A stretch of 64,000 nt of DNA from Mesomycoplasma lagogenitalium (GCF_029854295.1 NZ_CP122979.1:868001-932000); one strand, 5' to 3'. Positions 8,774-19,386 are shown, counted from the first letter of the stretch. The notes: a model not told the origin generated them from the letters alone. Program-made: numbers and translations.

Positions 8774-10206
8774 AATAAATCTCCATTATTATTAAAGTTT
8801 TTGTTATTGTTTTTGTTAATTGACTTAGTTATTTTTTTTCTTTTATGAGAAATTTTTTCCGATTCTCTTCTCGCTTTTATTTGACTCATAGTTTCTAGTG
8901 CTGTTGAAACTAAAATAATCAATGAAGTTCCACCATAAGTTATTGTTCGTGGCATTCCTAACATTTGCATAATAGGTTCAGTAGCACCAATCGCTACAAG
9001 ATAAAATGCTGAAAAAATTGAAAGTCTTAAAACAACTGAAATTAAATAATCTTCAGTTTGTTCACCCGGTCTTATTCCAGGAATAAATGTTGAATTTTTC
9101 CCAAAATCTTCAGCAATTTTATCTACTCTAGATTGTTGTAATCCCATTCCTATTGAAAATAAAAATGTAATAACAATAAAAATAGAAAATCCAATTGGAT
9201 CTGTTAATCTTAAACTTCTTTCTACTCAATATCTTGTACTTGAAGTATAAGGATCTAAAAGTCCAACTATCAATGTTGGTAATGATAAAACAATTAATGA
9301 AAAAATAATTGGCATTACCCCTGCTGGATTTACCTTAATTGGTAACACTGAAATATCTTTAATGTTCTTCGACATTCCAGCTCCAGTTTGCTGAATTGGT
9401 ATTTTTCTTTCTGCAAGATATACATAAGAAATTATAAATATTAAAACTAAAAATCCGATGATATATACACCAAAAAAGATTATATTGCTAATTAAAGCAC
9501 CACTTTCAGCACCACCCATATAATAGCTATAGGCTGAACGGAATTTTGCAGGTAATTGAACAATGATACCTGAAAAAATTAAAAGTGATGTTCCGTTTCC
9601 TACACCTTTATCAGTAATTTGTTCTCCTAAAAATAAAGAAAATAAAGAACCGCCAATGAGAATAGAAGGTAAAATAAAATATTTATAATAATTACTATTA
9701 TTTTGTAAATAAACAAAACTACTAGTTATTTGATTACTGTCAAATAAAGTTCTTATTAAAACAATAGATTGAACAATTGCAACAGCAATTGTTAAAAATC
9801 TAGTTATTATATTTATTTTCCGTCTCCCAAGCGGTCCAGATTGACTTAAGCGGTGTATAGGAGGAAATAGTTTTGTTTGCGCCACCATCATAATTAATGA
9901 TGATGTAATAAACGGACCTATTCCCAAGGCGACGATGGAAAAATTAGATAATCCACCACCACCAACAATATTAATTATTCCCAAAAAGGAATTAGCATCA
10001 ATTGTTGCATTTTTATTAAGACCAACACCTGGCATAGTGATAGTTCCTGCAATTACAAAAATTGATAAAATTCCAATTGTAAATAATATTTTTTTGGTTA
10101 ATACTTTTTCACGAGAAAAAGTTTGAATTTTATGTTTAATATTTAAATAAGCTCTTGACACATTATAAACAATTCAATTTCAAGCTTTTTTAAATAATCT
10201 AAACAT
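8767..10206 (-). CDS. secY: Protein translocase subunit SecY
   Basis: The protein has 479 residues and about ten membrane helices. It is the channel subunit of the Sec translocon. The conserved parts are PGVGLN near the plug, GPFITSSLIMMVAQ and FLGEQITDKGVGNGTSLLIF. Three Trp in the first 12 to 20 codons and elsewhere are TGA. The stop is the TAA at 8767-8769, because the earlier TGA (8770-8772) is read as Trp. The ATG starts 1 nt after rplO, and the C-terminus is rich in Asn and Lys. Confidence 0.95.
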
Positions 10207-10207
10207 A

Positions 10208-10651
10208 TTAAACTAAATTTACTGTTCCCCCTAATTTTTCAACCACTTCTTTTGCAGTTGTTGACACGGAATTTACTTCGATAGTTAATTTTTTAGTTAA
10301 TGAACCAGATGCTAGTAATTTAACAGGCATTGTTTTTCTTCTAACTAATCTTTTTTCAAATAAACTCTCTAATGAAACTTTATCCCCATCGTTATAATTT
10401 TGCTCCAATTTTGCTAATGAAACTATTTGATATTCAATTTTATTAATGTTATTAAACCCAATTTTTGGTAAACGTCTAAATAATGGGTTTTGACCACCTT
10501 CAAATCCAGGTCTAACACTTCCACGTTTTTTTTGTCCTGATTGTCCTTTACCAGCTTGTTTACCCTTACCAGCTGCATGCCCACGACCTTTACGGTGCTT
10601 TTCTTTTCTTGAACCTTCTGAACTAACTAATGAATGTAATTTAAATGACAT
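10208..10651 (-). CDS. rplO: 50S ribosomal protein L15
   Basis: The protein has 147 residues. The glycine-rich basic N-terminal part (KGRGHAAGKGKQAGKGQSGQK) and RPGFEGGQNPLFRRLPKIGF are diagnostic. It directly follows rpsE. The rpmD gene for L30, which sits between these two in most bacteria, is missing. L15 binds 23S rRNA late in assembly. An AGGAGG precedes the ATG. Confidence 0.95.
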   Translation of the reverse strand: MSFKLHSLVSSEGSRKEKHRKGRGHAAGKGKQAGKGQSGQKKRGSVRPGFEGGQNPLFRRLPKIGFNNINKIEYQIVSLAKLEQNYNDGDKVSLESLFEKRLVRRKTMPVKLLASGSLTKKLTIEVNSVSTTAKEVVEKLGGTVNLV

Positions 10652-10665
10652 AAATTCCTCCTGGA

Positions 10666-11325
10666 TTATTTGTTACTATTAAGATCTTCAACACTAACAT
10701 CTCTTAGTTCTGCAATTTTTTCTACTGTTCTAAGTTTTTGTAATGCATTTACTGTTGCCCTAACAATATTTGCTTTTGTTCTTGATCCATATGTTTTTGT
10801 ATAAATGTTTGAATATCCTGCTAATTCAACAACAGCAAGAACTGTTCCTGAAGCTATAATCCCCTTACCTCTAGGAGCGGGTTTTAACATAACTTTTGAT
10901 GCTAAAAATTTTTCTGTAATTTCATGTGGAACTGTCGCTGCCACATCAACAATAGGAACAGTTATTAAATTGTTTTGAGCATCTTTAACTGCTTTTTTAA
11001 TAGCGTCTTGTACTTCGTTAGCTTTTCCGTGACCAAAACCAACTTTTCCTTTTTTATTTCCTACAACAGCATATGCTGAAAATGAAAATCTTCTTCCACC
11101 TTTAACAACTGTTGTAACTCTAGCGATATCAATAACTTTTTCTTCAAATTCTGATTGAAATGCTTGTTTATTAACATCTCTTTTTCTTGAAAATTTACGA
11201 TTTGCTTTTCCGTCTTTTTTATCATCTTTGTTTTTTGAAGAAGCATTTTCTTTTAGAGCAACAATTTTTCTTGTTGGAGCTGCTTTTTTAACAAATTCTT
11301 TTTTAACTTCTTGTTTATTTTCCAT
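10666..11325 (-). CDS. rpsE: 30S ribosomal protein S5 with an N-terminal extension
   Basis: The protein has 219 residues; typical S5 has about 166. The normal core starts near [21 protein letters not shown], and [19 protein letters not shown] and [10 protein letters not shown] follow. The first 55 residues are an extra Lys/Asp/Asn-rich, low-complexity stretch. The ATG overlaps nothing and starts 2 nt before the end of rplR. S5 contributes to decoding accuracy and mRNA unwinding. The extension is seen directly, and its role is unknown. Confidence 0.94.
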   Translation of the reverse strand: MENKQEVKKEFVKKAAPTRKIVALKENASSKNKDDKKDGKANRKFSRKRDVNKQAFQSEFEEKVIDIARVTTVVKGGRRFSFSAYAVVGNKKGKVGFGHGKANEVQDAIKKAVKDAQNNLITVPIVDVAATVPHEITEKFLASKVMLKPAPRGKGIIASGTVLAVVELAGYSNIYTKTYGSRTKANIVRATVNALQKLRTVEKIAELRDVSVEDLNSNK

Positions 11326-11327
11326 TA

Positions 11328-11681
11328 TTAAAATTTAACCCCTTCTTTTCTTACTGCTTCAGCAAATGCTTTAACTCTTCCGTGATAAATATATCCTGAA
11401 CGATCAAATACAATGCTTTGAATTTTCAATTCATTAATTTTTTGACCCATTAAGGTTCCAACTTTTTCAGCTGCTTTAATATTCCCACCATATTCTGCAT
11501 TTTTTAATGTAGAAACAGATGCTAATGTTTTTCCTGTACTATCGTCAATTAATTGTGCATAAAAATTAGATAAAGATTTATAAACTGATAAACGAGGTTT
11601 AATAGCAGTTCCTAAAGCTAATTTTGCTTTAATTCTGTTATGTTTTTTAATTCTAGCTTGATTTCTTGATAATTTTGCCAT
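11328..11681 (-). CDS. rplR: 50S ribosomal protein L18
   Basis: The protein has 117 residues. It starts [21 protein letters not shown] and ends with [23 protein letters not shown], the L18 signature. L18 carries 5S rRNA into the large subunit together with L5. No 5S gene is present in the window. It lies between rplF and rpsE. Confidence 0.95.
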   Translation of the reverse strand: MAKLSRNQARIKKHNRIKAKLALGTAIKPRLSVYKSLSNFYAQLIDDSTGKTLASVSTLKNAEYGGNIKAAEKVGTLMGQKINELKIQSIVFDRSGYIYHGRVKAFAEAVRKEGVKF

Positions 11682-11699
11682 ATTTTATTAACCTAACCT

Positions 11700-12239
11700 C
11701 TATTTAGAAGCTTTTTTCCCTTCTTTACGTCTTATCATTTCACCTTTGTACATAATTCCTTTTCCAGAATATGGACTTGGTTTTCTAACTGCTCTAATAA
11801 CTGATGCTAATTGACCTACTTCTTGTTTATCAATTCCTGATACTTTTACTGATACAGGTTTTGGAACTTCCACTTTTAATGAACTTGGAATATCTACTAA
11901 AACAGGGTGGGAAAAACCAGCTAGAATTTCTAATTGATTATCTTTTAAAGTCGCTTTATATCCAACCCCTTTAATTTCCAATTCTTTCACAAATCCATTA
12001 GTAACTCCTTCAATCATTCCGGCGATTAATGAATTGGTGGTTCCGTGTAATTGTTTTGTGTGTTTTTCTTCGTTAACTCTTTCGGTAGTTAATGAAGATC
12101 CATCGATTTTAATTAAAATTAATGGAGAAAAATTTTTAACTAATGTACCTAATTTACCTTTAACTGTTACTTCTGTTTTATTAACAATTACTTCAATTCC
12201 CTGAGGAATTGTTAAAACTCTTTTTCCAACTCTAGACAT
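11700..12239 (-). CDS. rplF: 50S ribosomal protein L6
   Basis: The protein has 179 residues and starts MSRVGKRVLTIPQGIEV. The C-terminal signature KPSPYSGKGIMYKGEMIRRKEGK is intact. L6 binds near the sarcin-ricin loop and the factor-binding site. It starts 3 nt downstream of the rpsH stop and ends with TAG. Confidence 0.95.
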   Translation of the reverse strand: MSRVGKRVLTIPQGIEVIVNKTEVTVKGKLGTLVKNFSPLILIKIDGSSLTTERVNEEKHTKQLHGTTNSLIAGMIEGVTNGFVKELEIKGVGYKATLKDNQLEILAGFSHPVLVDIPSSLKVEVPKPVSVKVSGIDKQEVGQLASVIRAVRKPSPYSGKGIMYKGEMIRRKEGKKASK

Positions 12240-12242
12240 AGA

Positions 12243-12641
12243 TTATCAAATGTAAGCGATGATTTCACCACCAACATTTTCCTTTCTTGCTTCTTTATCA
12301 GTTAAAAATCCTTTTGATGTAGAAACAATAACTGTTCCATAACCAGAAAGTACTTTAGGTAAATTATTTACAGAAGAATAAACTTTTAATCCAGGTTTTG
12401 AAATTCTTTTAATTCCTGTAATTGCACTTGTTGTCCCTTTGTATTTTAATTCAACAACAAGTTTTTTAGATACACCTTCTCCTACTGCTTGAAAATCTTG
12501 AATGTATCCTTCTCTTTTGAAAATATCGAGAATTTGGTGTTTTTTATTAGAATGTGGGATTTCAACTGTTTTGTGTTTTCTCATGAATGCATTTTTGATT
12601 CTTACTATCATATCTGCAATTGAATCTGTAATTATAGCCAT
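12243..12641 (-). CDS. rpsH: 30S ribosomal protein S8
   Basis: The protein has 132 residues and starts [18 protein letters not shown]. The C-terminus is GGEIIAYIW: the final Trp is a TGA (12246-12248) followed by TAA, and S8 normally ends in such a Trp. A TTG 9 nt upstream is in frame, but the ATG at 12639-12641 gives the family N-terminus. S8 is a primary 16S binder and represses the spc operon in E. coli. Whether it does so here is not visible. Confidence 0.95.
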
Positions 12642-12643
12642 AA

Positions 12644-12829
12644 TTATCAACTCGCTTTCTTAATACCAGGAATTTTTCCTTCGTGTGCTAATTTTCTGAA
12701 ACAAATACGACATATTTTAAATTTTCTTAAAACAGCATGTGGACGACCACATAATTCGCATCTTGTATATTCTCTAACTTTGAATTTTTGATGTTTTTTT
12801 GCTTTAACTTTTAATGATTGTTTTGCCAT
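12644..12829 (-). CDS. rpsZ: 30S ribosomal protein S14, zinc-binding type
   Basis: The protein has 61 residues, exactly the length of the short S14. It has CELC and CRIC, the two CxxC pairs that bind zinc. The end is KKASW, with the Trp encoded by TGA just before TAA. This type is often called rpsN1 or rpsZ. It lies between rplE and rpsH. An AAGGGGAA ribosome-binding site precedes the ATG. Confidence 0.94.
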
Positions 12830-12837
12830 TGTTCCCC

Positions 12838-13383
12838 TTATTTTTCAGCCTTACCGAAAGGCATTCCTAATTTTTCTAATAAAAATCTTGCTTCTTCATT
12901 TGTTTTTGCAGTTGTTACAATAATTACATCTAATCCCTTAATTTTTCTTATTTTATCGAAACTAATTTCTGGAAAAATAATTTCTTCTTTAACACCTAAA
13001 GAGTAATTACCTCTACCATCAAATGCTTTAGGATTTACTCCTCTAAAATCTCTAATTCTTGGAATTGCTACATTAATTAATTTATTTAAAAAATCTCACA
13101 TTTTTTCTCTTCTTAATGTAACTTTTCCTCCCATTGGCATTCCTTCACGTAGTTTTCATGAAGCCAATGATTTTTTAGCTACTGTTTGTGAAGGTTTTTG
13201 ACCAGAAATTAATGCCAATTCGTTCATAACTTCTTCAATAGCTTTTGAATTTGTAACTTCTTTTCCAGCTGTCATATTTAAAATAATTTTTTCAATTTTA
13301 GGTAATTGCATTGGTGATTTATAACCAAATTTTTCTACAAGTAGTTTTTTAACTTCTTTTTCATATTTATCTTTTAATGTCAT
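12838..13383 (-). CDS. rplE: 50S ribosomal protein L5
   Basis: The protein has 181 residues. It contains [51 protein letters not shown] and the C-terminal [16 protein letters not shown] region. Two TGA codons encode Trp. L5 binds 5S rRNA and the P-site tRNA elbow. It is 10 nt from rplX and 8 nt from the S14 gene. Confidence 0.95.
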
Positions 13384-13393
13384 ATTAACCTAC

Positions 13394-13714
13394 CTAAATT
13401 GTTTTCCCTGTTTTTTTAACAACACGAGATTTTTTATTACCTTCAATTTTATATCCTATTTTTGAATATTGTGCTGGTTTATCTTTAGAAGCTTTTTTTA
13501 CTAATAGTGCAACTTTAGATACATGAATTGGCGCTTCATATACTTCAATTCCACCTTCTGTTTTCTGTTGAGATGGTTTATTATGTTTTGTAATTTTATT
13601 AATATCTTTTACAATAACTTTTTGTGTTTTTGGAAATACTTCTAAAACTTGTCCAGTTTTACCTTTATGAGAACCTGAAATAATTACTACTTCATCATTT
13701 TTTCTAATTTTCAT
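13394..13714 (-). CDS. rplX: 50S ribosomal protein L24
   Basis: The protein has 106 residues. The KOW motif KNDEVVIISGSHKGKTGQVLEV is at the N-terminus and GGIEVYEAPIHVSKVALL follows. I chose the ATG at 13712-13714 over an in-frame TTG one codon upstream. L24 is one of the two assembly-initiator proteins of the large subunit. It lies between rplN and rplE. Confidence 0.95.
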   Translation of the reverse strand: MKIRKNDEVVIISGSHKGKTGQVLEVFPKTQKVIVKDINKITKHNKPSQQKTEGGIEVYEAPIHVSKVALLVKKASKDKPAQYSKIGYKIEGNKKSRVVKKTGKTI

Positions 13715-13731
13715 CAACTATTCCTTTCTCT

Positions 13732-14100
13732 TTATAAAACTTCTGGAGCAAGTGAAACAATTTTAGAATATCCTTTATCTCTAATTTCACGAGCTATAGG
13801 TCCAAAAACACGAGTTCCTCTTGGAGAACCATCTTCTTTAATAATAACAACAGCATTATCATCAAATTTAATATGAGAACCATTTTTTCTCTTGATTCCA
13901 TAAGTAGTACGAACTATAACTGCTTTTACTACTTGTCCTTCTTTAACTATTCCGTTTGGAAGAGCTTTTTTTACTGAACATACAATAACATCACCAATAT
14001 TAGATGATTTTTTAACTGAACCACCTAAGTTTCTAATTAAACCAACTTCTTTAGCACCTGAATTATCTGCTACAACTAATCTAGAAAGTTCTTGAACCAT
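13732..14100 (-). CDS. rplN: 50S ribosomal protein L14
   Basis: The protein has 122 residues, the standard length. It starts [19 protein letters not shown] and includes [15 protein letters not shown] and [30 protein letters not shown]14 forms part of the subunit interface. The ATG overlaps the rpsQ stop by one base. Confidence 0.96.
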   Translation of the reverse strand: MVQELSRLVVADNSGAKEVGLIRNLGGSVKKSSNIGDVIVCSVKKALPNGIVKEGQVVKAVIVRTTYGIKRKNGSHIKFDDNAVVIIKEDGSPRGTRVFGPIAREIRDKGYSKIVSLAPEVL

Positions 14101-14369
14101 TATTCAACTCCTTCTTTTGCTTTTTCACGAATTTCAACTAATCTAAAAGTTTTAGTTTTTGAAAAAGGTCTAGTTTCACTGATTTTAACAATATCTCCCA
14201 ATGAAGCTTCTTCTTTTTCATCGTGTGTAGCGAATTTTTTAGTAACTTTAAATCTTTTTCCATATAATGGGTGTTTAATATATGTATCAACTGCTACAAT
14301 AATAGTTTTTTGATTTTTATCAGAAACTACTTTACCAATTAATGATTTTCTAGCATTTTTTCTTTCCAT
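14100..14369 (-). CDS. rpsQ: 30S ribosomal protein S17
   Basis: The protein has 89 residues. The sequence [21 protein letters not shown], then [19 protein letters not shown] and [23 protein letters not shown] is characteristic. S17 is an OB-fold protein that binds 16S rRNA early. Its start overlaps the rpmC stop by one base and its stop overlaps the rplN start. Confidence 0.96.
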   Translation of the reverse strand: MERKNARKSLIGKVVSDKNQKTIIVAVDTYIKHPLYGKRFKVTKKFATHDEKEEASLGDIVKISETRPFSKTKTFRLVEIREKAKEGVE

Positions 14370-14575
14370 TATTTAACTTCCTTTGATGCTTTTTCTTGTA
14401 GTTTAATTGCTGTTAAAACTCTTGCGATGTTTTTCTTAATTTCACTAATTTTATGAGTTTTATCAAGTTGTGATGTTTTGTTTTGAAATCTTAGTAAAAA
14501 TAGTTCAGCTTTATATTCATTTACTAGATTTTGTAAATCTGAAAGAGATTTATTTTTTAATTCTTTGAATTCCAT
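14369..14575 (-). CDS. rpmC: 50S ribosomal protein L29
   Basis: The protein has 68 residues. It is a two-helix protein with [21 protein letters not shown] and the [12 protein letters not shown] motif typical for L29. L29 lies at the tunnel exit and is part of the docking site for trigger factor and SRP. It overlaps rplP and rpsQ by single bases in a TAATG arrangement. Confidence 0.94.
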   Translation of the reverse strand: MEFKELKNKSLSDLQNLVNEYKAELFLLRFQNKTSQLDKTHKISEIKKNIARVLTAIKLQEKASKEVK

Positions 14576-15000
14576 TATTTATCTCCCTCTTCATTTTTTG
14601 TAATAATTTTTCATTTAACTGGTAATTTGTGTCCACCAAGTCTTAAAGCATCTCTTGCTACTTCTTCTTTAACTCCAGATACTTCAAACATAACTGTATT
14701 AACTTTAACAACTGCTACTCATTTTTCAGGCGATCCTTTTCCTGAACCCATACGAACACCAATTGGTTTAGAAGTTAATGATAAATGAGGGAAAATTCTA
14801 ATAATAACTTGTCCTTCACGTCCCATTCTTCTTGTAATAGCAATCCTTGCTGATTCAATTTGTCTAGCAGTTACTCATGAAGAAGTAATTGCTTGTAATC
14901 CAAATTCTCCAAATGAAACTTTATTACCTTTATATGCTTCTCTTTTATCGTGTGAAATTCTAAAATTTCTTCTATATTTGGTTCTTTTAGGTTGTAACAT
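14575..15000 (-). CDS. rplP: 50S ribosomal protein L16
   Basis: The protein has 141 residues and starts [21 protein letters not shown]. It has the conserved [17 protein letters not shown] and [17 protein letters not shown]. Three TGA codons encode Trp. L16 organises the A-site tRNA region of the large subunit. Start and stop overlap rpsC and rpmC by one base each. Confidence 0.95.
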
Positions 15001-15650
15001 TATTTTTCACCTTCTTTAACCTCTCCTAGAGAAATTCAAACTTTAACACCTAATGCTCCATATGTGGTGTGGGCAGTTGCTTGAGCATAATCAACATTTT
15101 GTCTTAATGTATGTAATTTCATTTCTCCTTCTGAATAACCTTCTGAACGAGCCATTTCTACACCGTTAAGTCTTCCTGAAACTTGGGTTTTAATACCTTT
15201 AGCTCCAGCTTTTAATGCGATTTTAATAGCTGTTTTTTGAGCAACTCTAAATGATCCTCTATTTTCTAATTTAATAGCAATTTGTTCAGCTGCTAAACGA
15301 GCATTTAATTCTGGTTTTGCTATTTCTAAAACTTCGATATTTAAAACTAGTTTTTTGTTTTTTACATATTTTTGAATATCAGAAGTTAATTTTTTAACTG
15401 TTTCTCCACCTTGTCCTAAAACTACTCCAGGTTTTGCGGTGTGAATAATTAAAGTAACTTTATTATTTTGATCTCTTTTGATTTCAACTTTTCCAATTTG
15501 GTATTCTCTAACAAATTTTTCAACATATTCTCTAATTTTTACATCTTCAAGTAAATAAGAAGCAAAATTTGACTTATCAGCATATCAATTTACATTGTGT
15601 TTTTTGGTAACTCCAAATCTAAAACCGTTTGGATTAACTTTTTGTCCCAT
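15000..15650 (-). CDS. rpsC: 30S ribosomal protein S3
   Basis: The protein has 216 residues and begins [22 protein letters not shown]. The KH domain includes [18 protein letters not shown]. The C-terminal domain has ISGRL-like [19 protein letters not shown] and [16 protein letters not shown]. Several TGA codons are Trp. S3 lines the mRNA entry channel. The ATG has a GGAGATAAAA ribosome-binding site. Confidence 0.95.
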
Positions 15651-15659
15651 TTTTATCTC

Positions 15660-15995
15660 CTATTTTCTTTCTTTAACTGTTATTGATAAATGTGATGTTC
15701 TTTTAAATATTGAATATGCTGTACCTTTTGATCTAGGTTGAAATCTTTTATATGTTGGACCTTCATTAACTTGTACATCACTAACATATAGCGAATTACC
15801 GTCCATACCTTTATTATTAACTGCGCCTGCAATTGCAGAATTTAATAATTTAATAAATAATTTAGATGATTTTTTGTTTGTATTATGTAAGATTGATAGT
15901 GCTTCTTCTGTATTTTTATAACGGAATAAATCAGCTACTAGACGCGCTTTTCTAGGCGACACTCTTTGCATTTTAACTTTTGCTACTGATTCCAT
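15660..15995 (-). CDS. rplV: 50S ribosomal protein L22
   Basis: The protein has 111 residues. It contains RVSPRKARLVADLFRYKNTEEAL and the hairpin region NEGPTYKRFQPRSKGTAYSIFKRTSHLSI. That hairpin reaches into the peptide exit tunnel near the macrolide site. It lies between rpsS and rpsC. It ends with TAG. Confidence 0.95.
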   Translation of the reverse strand: MESVAKVKMQRVSPRKARLVADLFRYKNTEEALSILHNTNKKSSKLFIKLLNSAIAGAVNNKGMDGNSLYVSDVQVNEGPTYKRFQPRSKGTAYSIFKRTSHLSITVKERK

Positions 15996-16270
15996 TATTT
16001 TTTCTTCCCTTTATCTGCACCATGTCCTGTATAAGTTCTTGTTGGAGAAAATTCTCCTAACTTATGTCCTACCATATCATCTGTAACAAAAACATCATTA
16101 AATATTTTTCCATTATGAACTTGGAAAGTTAATCCCACAAATTCAGGGAAAATGGTTGATCTTCTAGATCAAGTTTTAATTGGTTTTTTATTTTTTTGTT
16201 CATTCATTAATGCAACTTTTTTTAACAATGATGCATCAGCAAATGGACCTTTTTTAAGTGATCTAGCCAT
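15995..16270 (-). CDS. rpsS: 30S ribosomal protein S19
   Basis: The protein has 91 residues. It starts [19 protein letters not shown] and includes [24 protein letters not shown] and [16 protein letters not shown]. The Trp of TWSRRS is TGA. S19 is in the head of the small subunit. Both ends overlap its neighbours by one base. Confidence 0.95.
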
Positions 16271-17115
16271 TATTTACTTTCCTTTCTTCTTCTTATAATC
16301 AATTTTGTTGAAGATTTTTTGTTGTTTCTTGTTTTAACACCAAGAGCTTTTTTACCTCATGGAGTAAGTGGTGATTTTCTACCGATAGGTTGTTTACCTT
16401 CCCCTCCTCCGTGTGGGTGATCAACAGGGTTCATTACAGATCCACGAACTGTTGGTCTAATTCCTAAGTGTCTGTTTCTTCCTGCTTTACCAATATTAAC
16501 TAATGAATGTTCTTCATTTCCTACTACACCAACTGTAGCTCTACATTTTGCTAATATTCTTCTAAATTCTCCTGATTTTAATTTTAAAACAACATATTTT
16601 CCATCTTCATCTTTACCTAAAATTTGTGCTGATGAACCTGCAGAACGAGCAATAATTCCACCACCACCTGGTTGCATTTCCACATTGTGAACAACTGTAC
16701 CTTCAGGTATGTTAGCTAAAGGTAATGAATTACCTACTAAAATATCAACATTTTCTCCAGAAACCACTGTTTGACCTACTTTTAAATCTTTAGGTGATAA
16801 AATATAACGTTTTTCCCCATCGGCATATGCTAATAAAGAAATGTTAGCCGATCTATTTGGATCGTATTCAATAGTTTTTACAATTGCTGGAATATTATCT
16901 TTATTTCTTTTAAAATCAATAATACGATATTTTCTTTTATTTCTTCCACCTTTATGACGGGTGGTAATTTTTCCTTGATTATTTCTTCCTGATTTTTTAT
17001 TTAAAATCACTAGTAGACTTTTTTCAGGAGCATGTCCTGATAAATTTTGTTTATAATCAAGAGAAGACATTCCACGACGACCGTTGGAAGTTGGCTTATA
17101 ATGTTTAAGTGCCAT
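16270..17115 (-). CDS. rplB: 50S ribosomal protein L2
   Basis: The protein has 281 residues. It contains the signature [20 protein letters not shown], and the zinc-independent [26 protein letters not shown] near residue 45. One TGA gives the Trp of TPWGKK. L2 is needed for subunit association and peptidyl transfer. It follows rplW by 40 nt. Confidence 0.96.
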
Positions 17116-17155
17116 TTTTTCTCCTTACTCTAAAATATTGTTATCTTTAAAGTTA

Positions 17156-17560
17156 TTATTTTTTATTTTTTTCTTTTGCCGCTATTTTTTCAGCTACTTT
17201 TTTCTCAACATCGGACATTTCTTTTTTATCTTTTTGAACTTGTGGTTTGATAATTTCAGCTTCTTCTGCAACTGGAGTATCTTCAGAAAGTATGTTGATT
17301 TGTTGACCGGCTTCTAATTTAACAATCGCTCTTTTAAAGGCTTTTGTAAATCCGTTAAATCTTCCTAATTTAGTTGGTCTTTTAGGAACATTAAAAATGT
17401 TTACTTTTTCAACTTTAACATCGAAAATATATTCTACTGCTTTTTTAACTTCAGATTTATTTACTCTTTTGTCAACAGCAAATACATAAACACCTTCATT
17501 CATTCTTTTATATGTTTTTTCAGTTAAGATTGGATATTTAATTATTTCGTTTATATTCAT
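17156..17560 (-). CDS. rplW: 50S ribosomal protein L23 with an acidic/basic tail
   Basis: The protein has 134 residues, against about 95-100 in typical L23. The core runs from [15 protein letters not shown] to [14 protein letters not shown]. About 35 extra residues follow, ending in [17 protein letters not shown], a charged helical tail. L23 is the main docking site for SRP and trigger factor at the tunnel exit, so the tail would face the outside. The start overlaps the rplD stop by one base. Confidence 0.94.
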   Translation of the reverse strand: MNINEIIKYPILTEKTYKRMNEGVYVFAVDKRVNKSEVKKAVEYIFDVKVEKVNIFNVPKRPTKLGRFNGFTKAFKRAIVKLEAGQQINILSEDTPVAEEAEIIKPQVQKDKKEMSDVEKKVAEKIAAKEKNKK

Positions 17561-18267
17561 TATTTAACCAACCCTTCTAAATATTTAATATCTTCTTGAC
17601 TAATAACTAAAACATCAGCTTGTATTAAATCTTCAACTAATAGTGAACTAACTTTTCTAATTACTAAATTTTGAAGATTTCTACCTGATATAAATGTTTT
17701 TTCATCGTTTGAAACAAGTAGTATATGTCTTAATTGATTTAATTTCAATGCTGAAAGTTGGGAAAGCAATTCTTTTGTTGAATATTTTTCAACTTTAACA
17801 TCTGAAACTATTACTTGGTTATTTTTAGCTAATTCACTTAATGCTGAAAATAAAGCTAAACTTCTTACTTTTTTATTAACTTTTAAATTATAATTTCTTT
17901 CTACTGTAGGACCGAATGCTCTACCTCCACCTACTCAAATAGGCGATCTCATAGAACCTGCTCTTGCTCTACCTGTTCCTTTTTGTCTTCAAGGTTTTTT
18001 ACCTGTTCCGCTAACTTCAGCTCTGTTTTTAACTTTATGTGTTCCTTGTCTTCTTGAAGCTCTTTCAGCTATTATTGTATCGAAAACAGCTTGGCTATAA
18101 AATTTATCTAATCCGAACACACTTTTTGGTAAATCAAAAGTTTTTTCTACTTTTACAGTAGTAGCAGATTTAGATGTTTTTACTGGAGTTTTTCTAGGTG
18201 CTGAAGTTTTTGTAGTTTTAGAACTACTTGCTGTTTTTTTAACAGTTGTTTTCTTTGTTTCAGCCAT
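17560..18267 (-). CDS. rplD: 50S ribosomal protein L4 with an N-terminal extension
   Basis: The protein has 235 residues, around 30 more than usual. The first 40 residues are a Thr/Lys/Ser/Ala-rich low-complexity stretch. The L4 core begins near [13 protein letters not shown], continues with [30 protein letters not shown] and ends near [18 protein letters not shown]. Two TGA codons encode Trp. L4 forms a constriction of the exit tunnel. In E. coli it represses the S10 operon. No such leader could be recognised here. Confidence 0.94.
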
Positions 18268-19067
18268 TATTTATTCTCCTCTTCTGCTTTTTTCTCTGCT
18301 TCATCAATTATTTTTTTCATTTCTTCTAAAGACATTTCCATATGTAATTCAACATTGTATTTTTTAGCTTGTTCAAATAAATGATTTTTTTCTATTGCTT
18401 CAGCTAAATTAACTAATTTTACTCCCTCTTTAGAAGGAACTTGTTTTGCAGATGATTTAATAACAACATATGATTTTTTAGGTCCTGGTATTGACCCTTT
18501 AACTACTAATATGTTGTTTTTTACATCAATTTTTATTATTTCTAAATTTTGAATTGTTGTTTTTACATTACCTAGTTGACCAGGCATTGTCATACCTTTA
18601 ACAACTTTATTTCCTGAAATATCTCCTAAAGAACCAGTTTGTCTTATTGGTTGTGATCCACCACCACCACCATGAGATTTAGGACCAATTGCTTGATTGT
18701 ATCTTTTAATTGTTCCTGCAAAACCTTTTCCTTTCGAAGTTCCAGTAACATCGACTAAATCACCAACAGAAAAAATTGATGAATCAACAGTTTGTCCTAA
18801 TTCAAAACCATTCATTCCTCTAATTTCTTTTACGAAGCGCTTAGGTGTTGTATTTGCTTTTTTAAAATGACCTTGTTCAGGTTTGGTTTGTCTAGAATTC
18901 TTTTTATTTTCTAAACCTAATTGTAGTGCATCGTAGCCATCTTTATCTTTTGTGAAAACTTGAGTAACTACATTAGGCTGAACTTCTATAACAGTTACTG
19001 GTAATAATGCACCAGAATCTGTATAAAGTTGTGTCATACCAACTTTTTTTCCTAAGATTCCTTTCAT
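18267..19067 (-). CDS. rplC: 50S ribosomal protein L3
   Basis: The protein has 266 residues. It starts [21 protein letters not shown] and includes [15 protein letters not shown] and [24 protein letters not shown]. It carries a Glu/Lys-rich C-terminal extension ([19 protein letters not shown]) after the normal end, so it is about 50 residues longer than usual. L3 initiates large-subunit assembly. An AAGGAGAAAC lies before the ATG. Confidence 0.95.
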   Translation of the reverse strand: MKGILGKKVGMTQLYTDSGALLPVTVIEVQPNVVTQVFTKDKDGYDALQLGLENKKNSRQTKPEQGHFKKANTTPKRFVKEIRGMNGFELGQTVDSSIFSVGDLVDVTGTSKGKGFAGTIKRYNQAIGPKSHGGGGGSQPIRQTGSLGDISGNKVVKGMTMPGQLGNVKTTIQNLEIIKIDVKNNILVVKGSIPGPKKSYVVIKSSAKQVPSKEGVKLVNLAEAIEKNHLFEQAKKYNVELHMEMSLEEMKKIIDEAEKKAEEENK

Positions 19068-19080
19068 TGTTTCTCCTTAT

Positions 19081-19386
19081 TTATTTTGTTTCTATTAGAA
19101 TTTGAGCACCTGTTGGTAATTCTAATCTTTTAATTTTATCCATTAAAGCACTATTAACACTATTAATAACAATTAATCTTTGATGTGTTCTTTGCTCAAA
19201 TTGTTCACGTGATGTTTTGTTAACATGAACAGATCTTAAAATAGTAAATATTTCTTTTTTTGTAGGCAATGGAACTGGTCCACTATAACTTGCTTTAGCT
19301 TCTTTTAGTAAAGAAACTATTTTTAAAGCTGCACTATCTACTATTTTATGATCAAATGCTTTAACTTTAACTTTTAATTTGCTCAT
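19081..19386 (-). CDS. rpsJ: 30S ribosomal protein S10
   Basis: The protein has 101 residues. It contains KVKAFDHKIVDSAALKIVSLLKEA, GPVPLPTKKEIFTILRSVHVNK and REQFEQRTHQRLIVI. S10 is in the head of the small subunit and also works as NusE in antitermination. It is the first gene of the long ribosomal operon. A ribosome-binding site AAAGGAAC precedes the ATG. The gene lies only about 240 nt downstream of the 23S gene. Confidence 0.95.
   Translation of the reverse strand: MSKLKVKVKAFDHKIVDSAALKIVSLLKEAKASYSGPVPLPTKKEIFTILRSVHVNKTSREQFEQRTHQRLIVINSVNSALMDKIKRLELPTGAQILIETK

Noticed and set aside
12246-12650. S8 ending at TGA and starting at TTG
   Set aside because: With TGA as Trp the protein ends in the family Trp at TAA, and the ATG gives the normal N-terminus.
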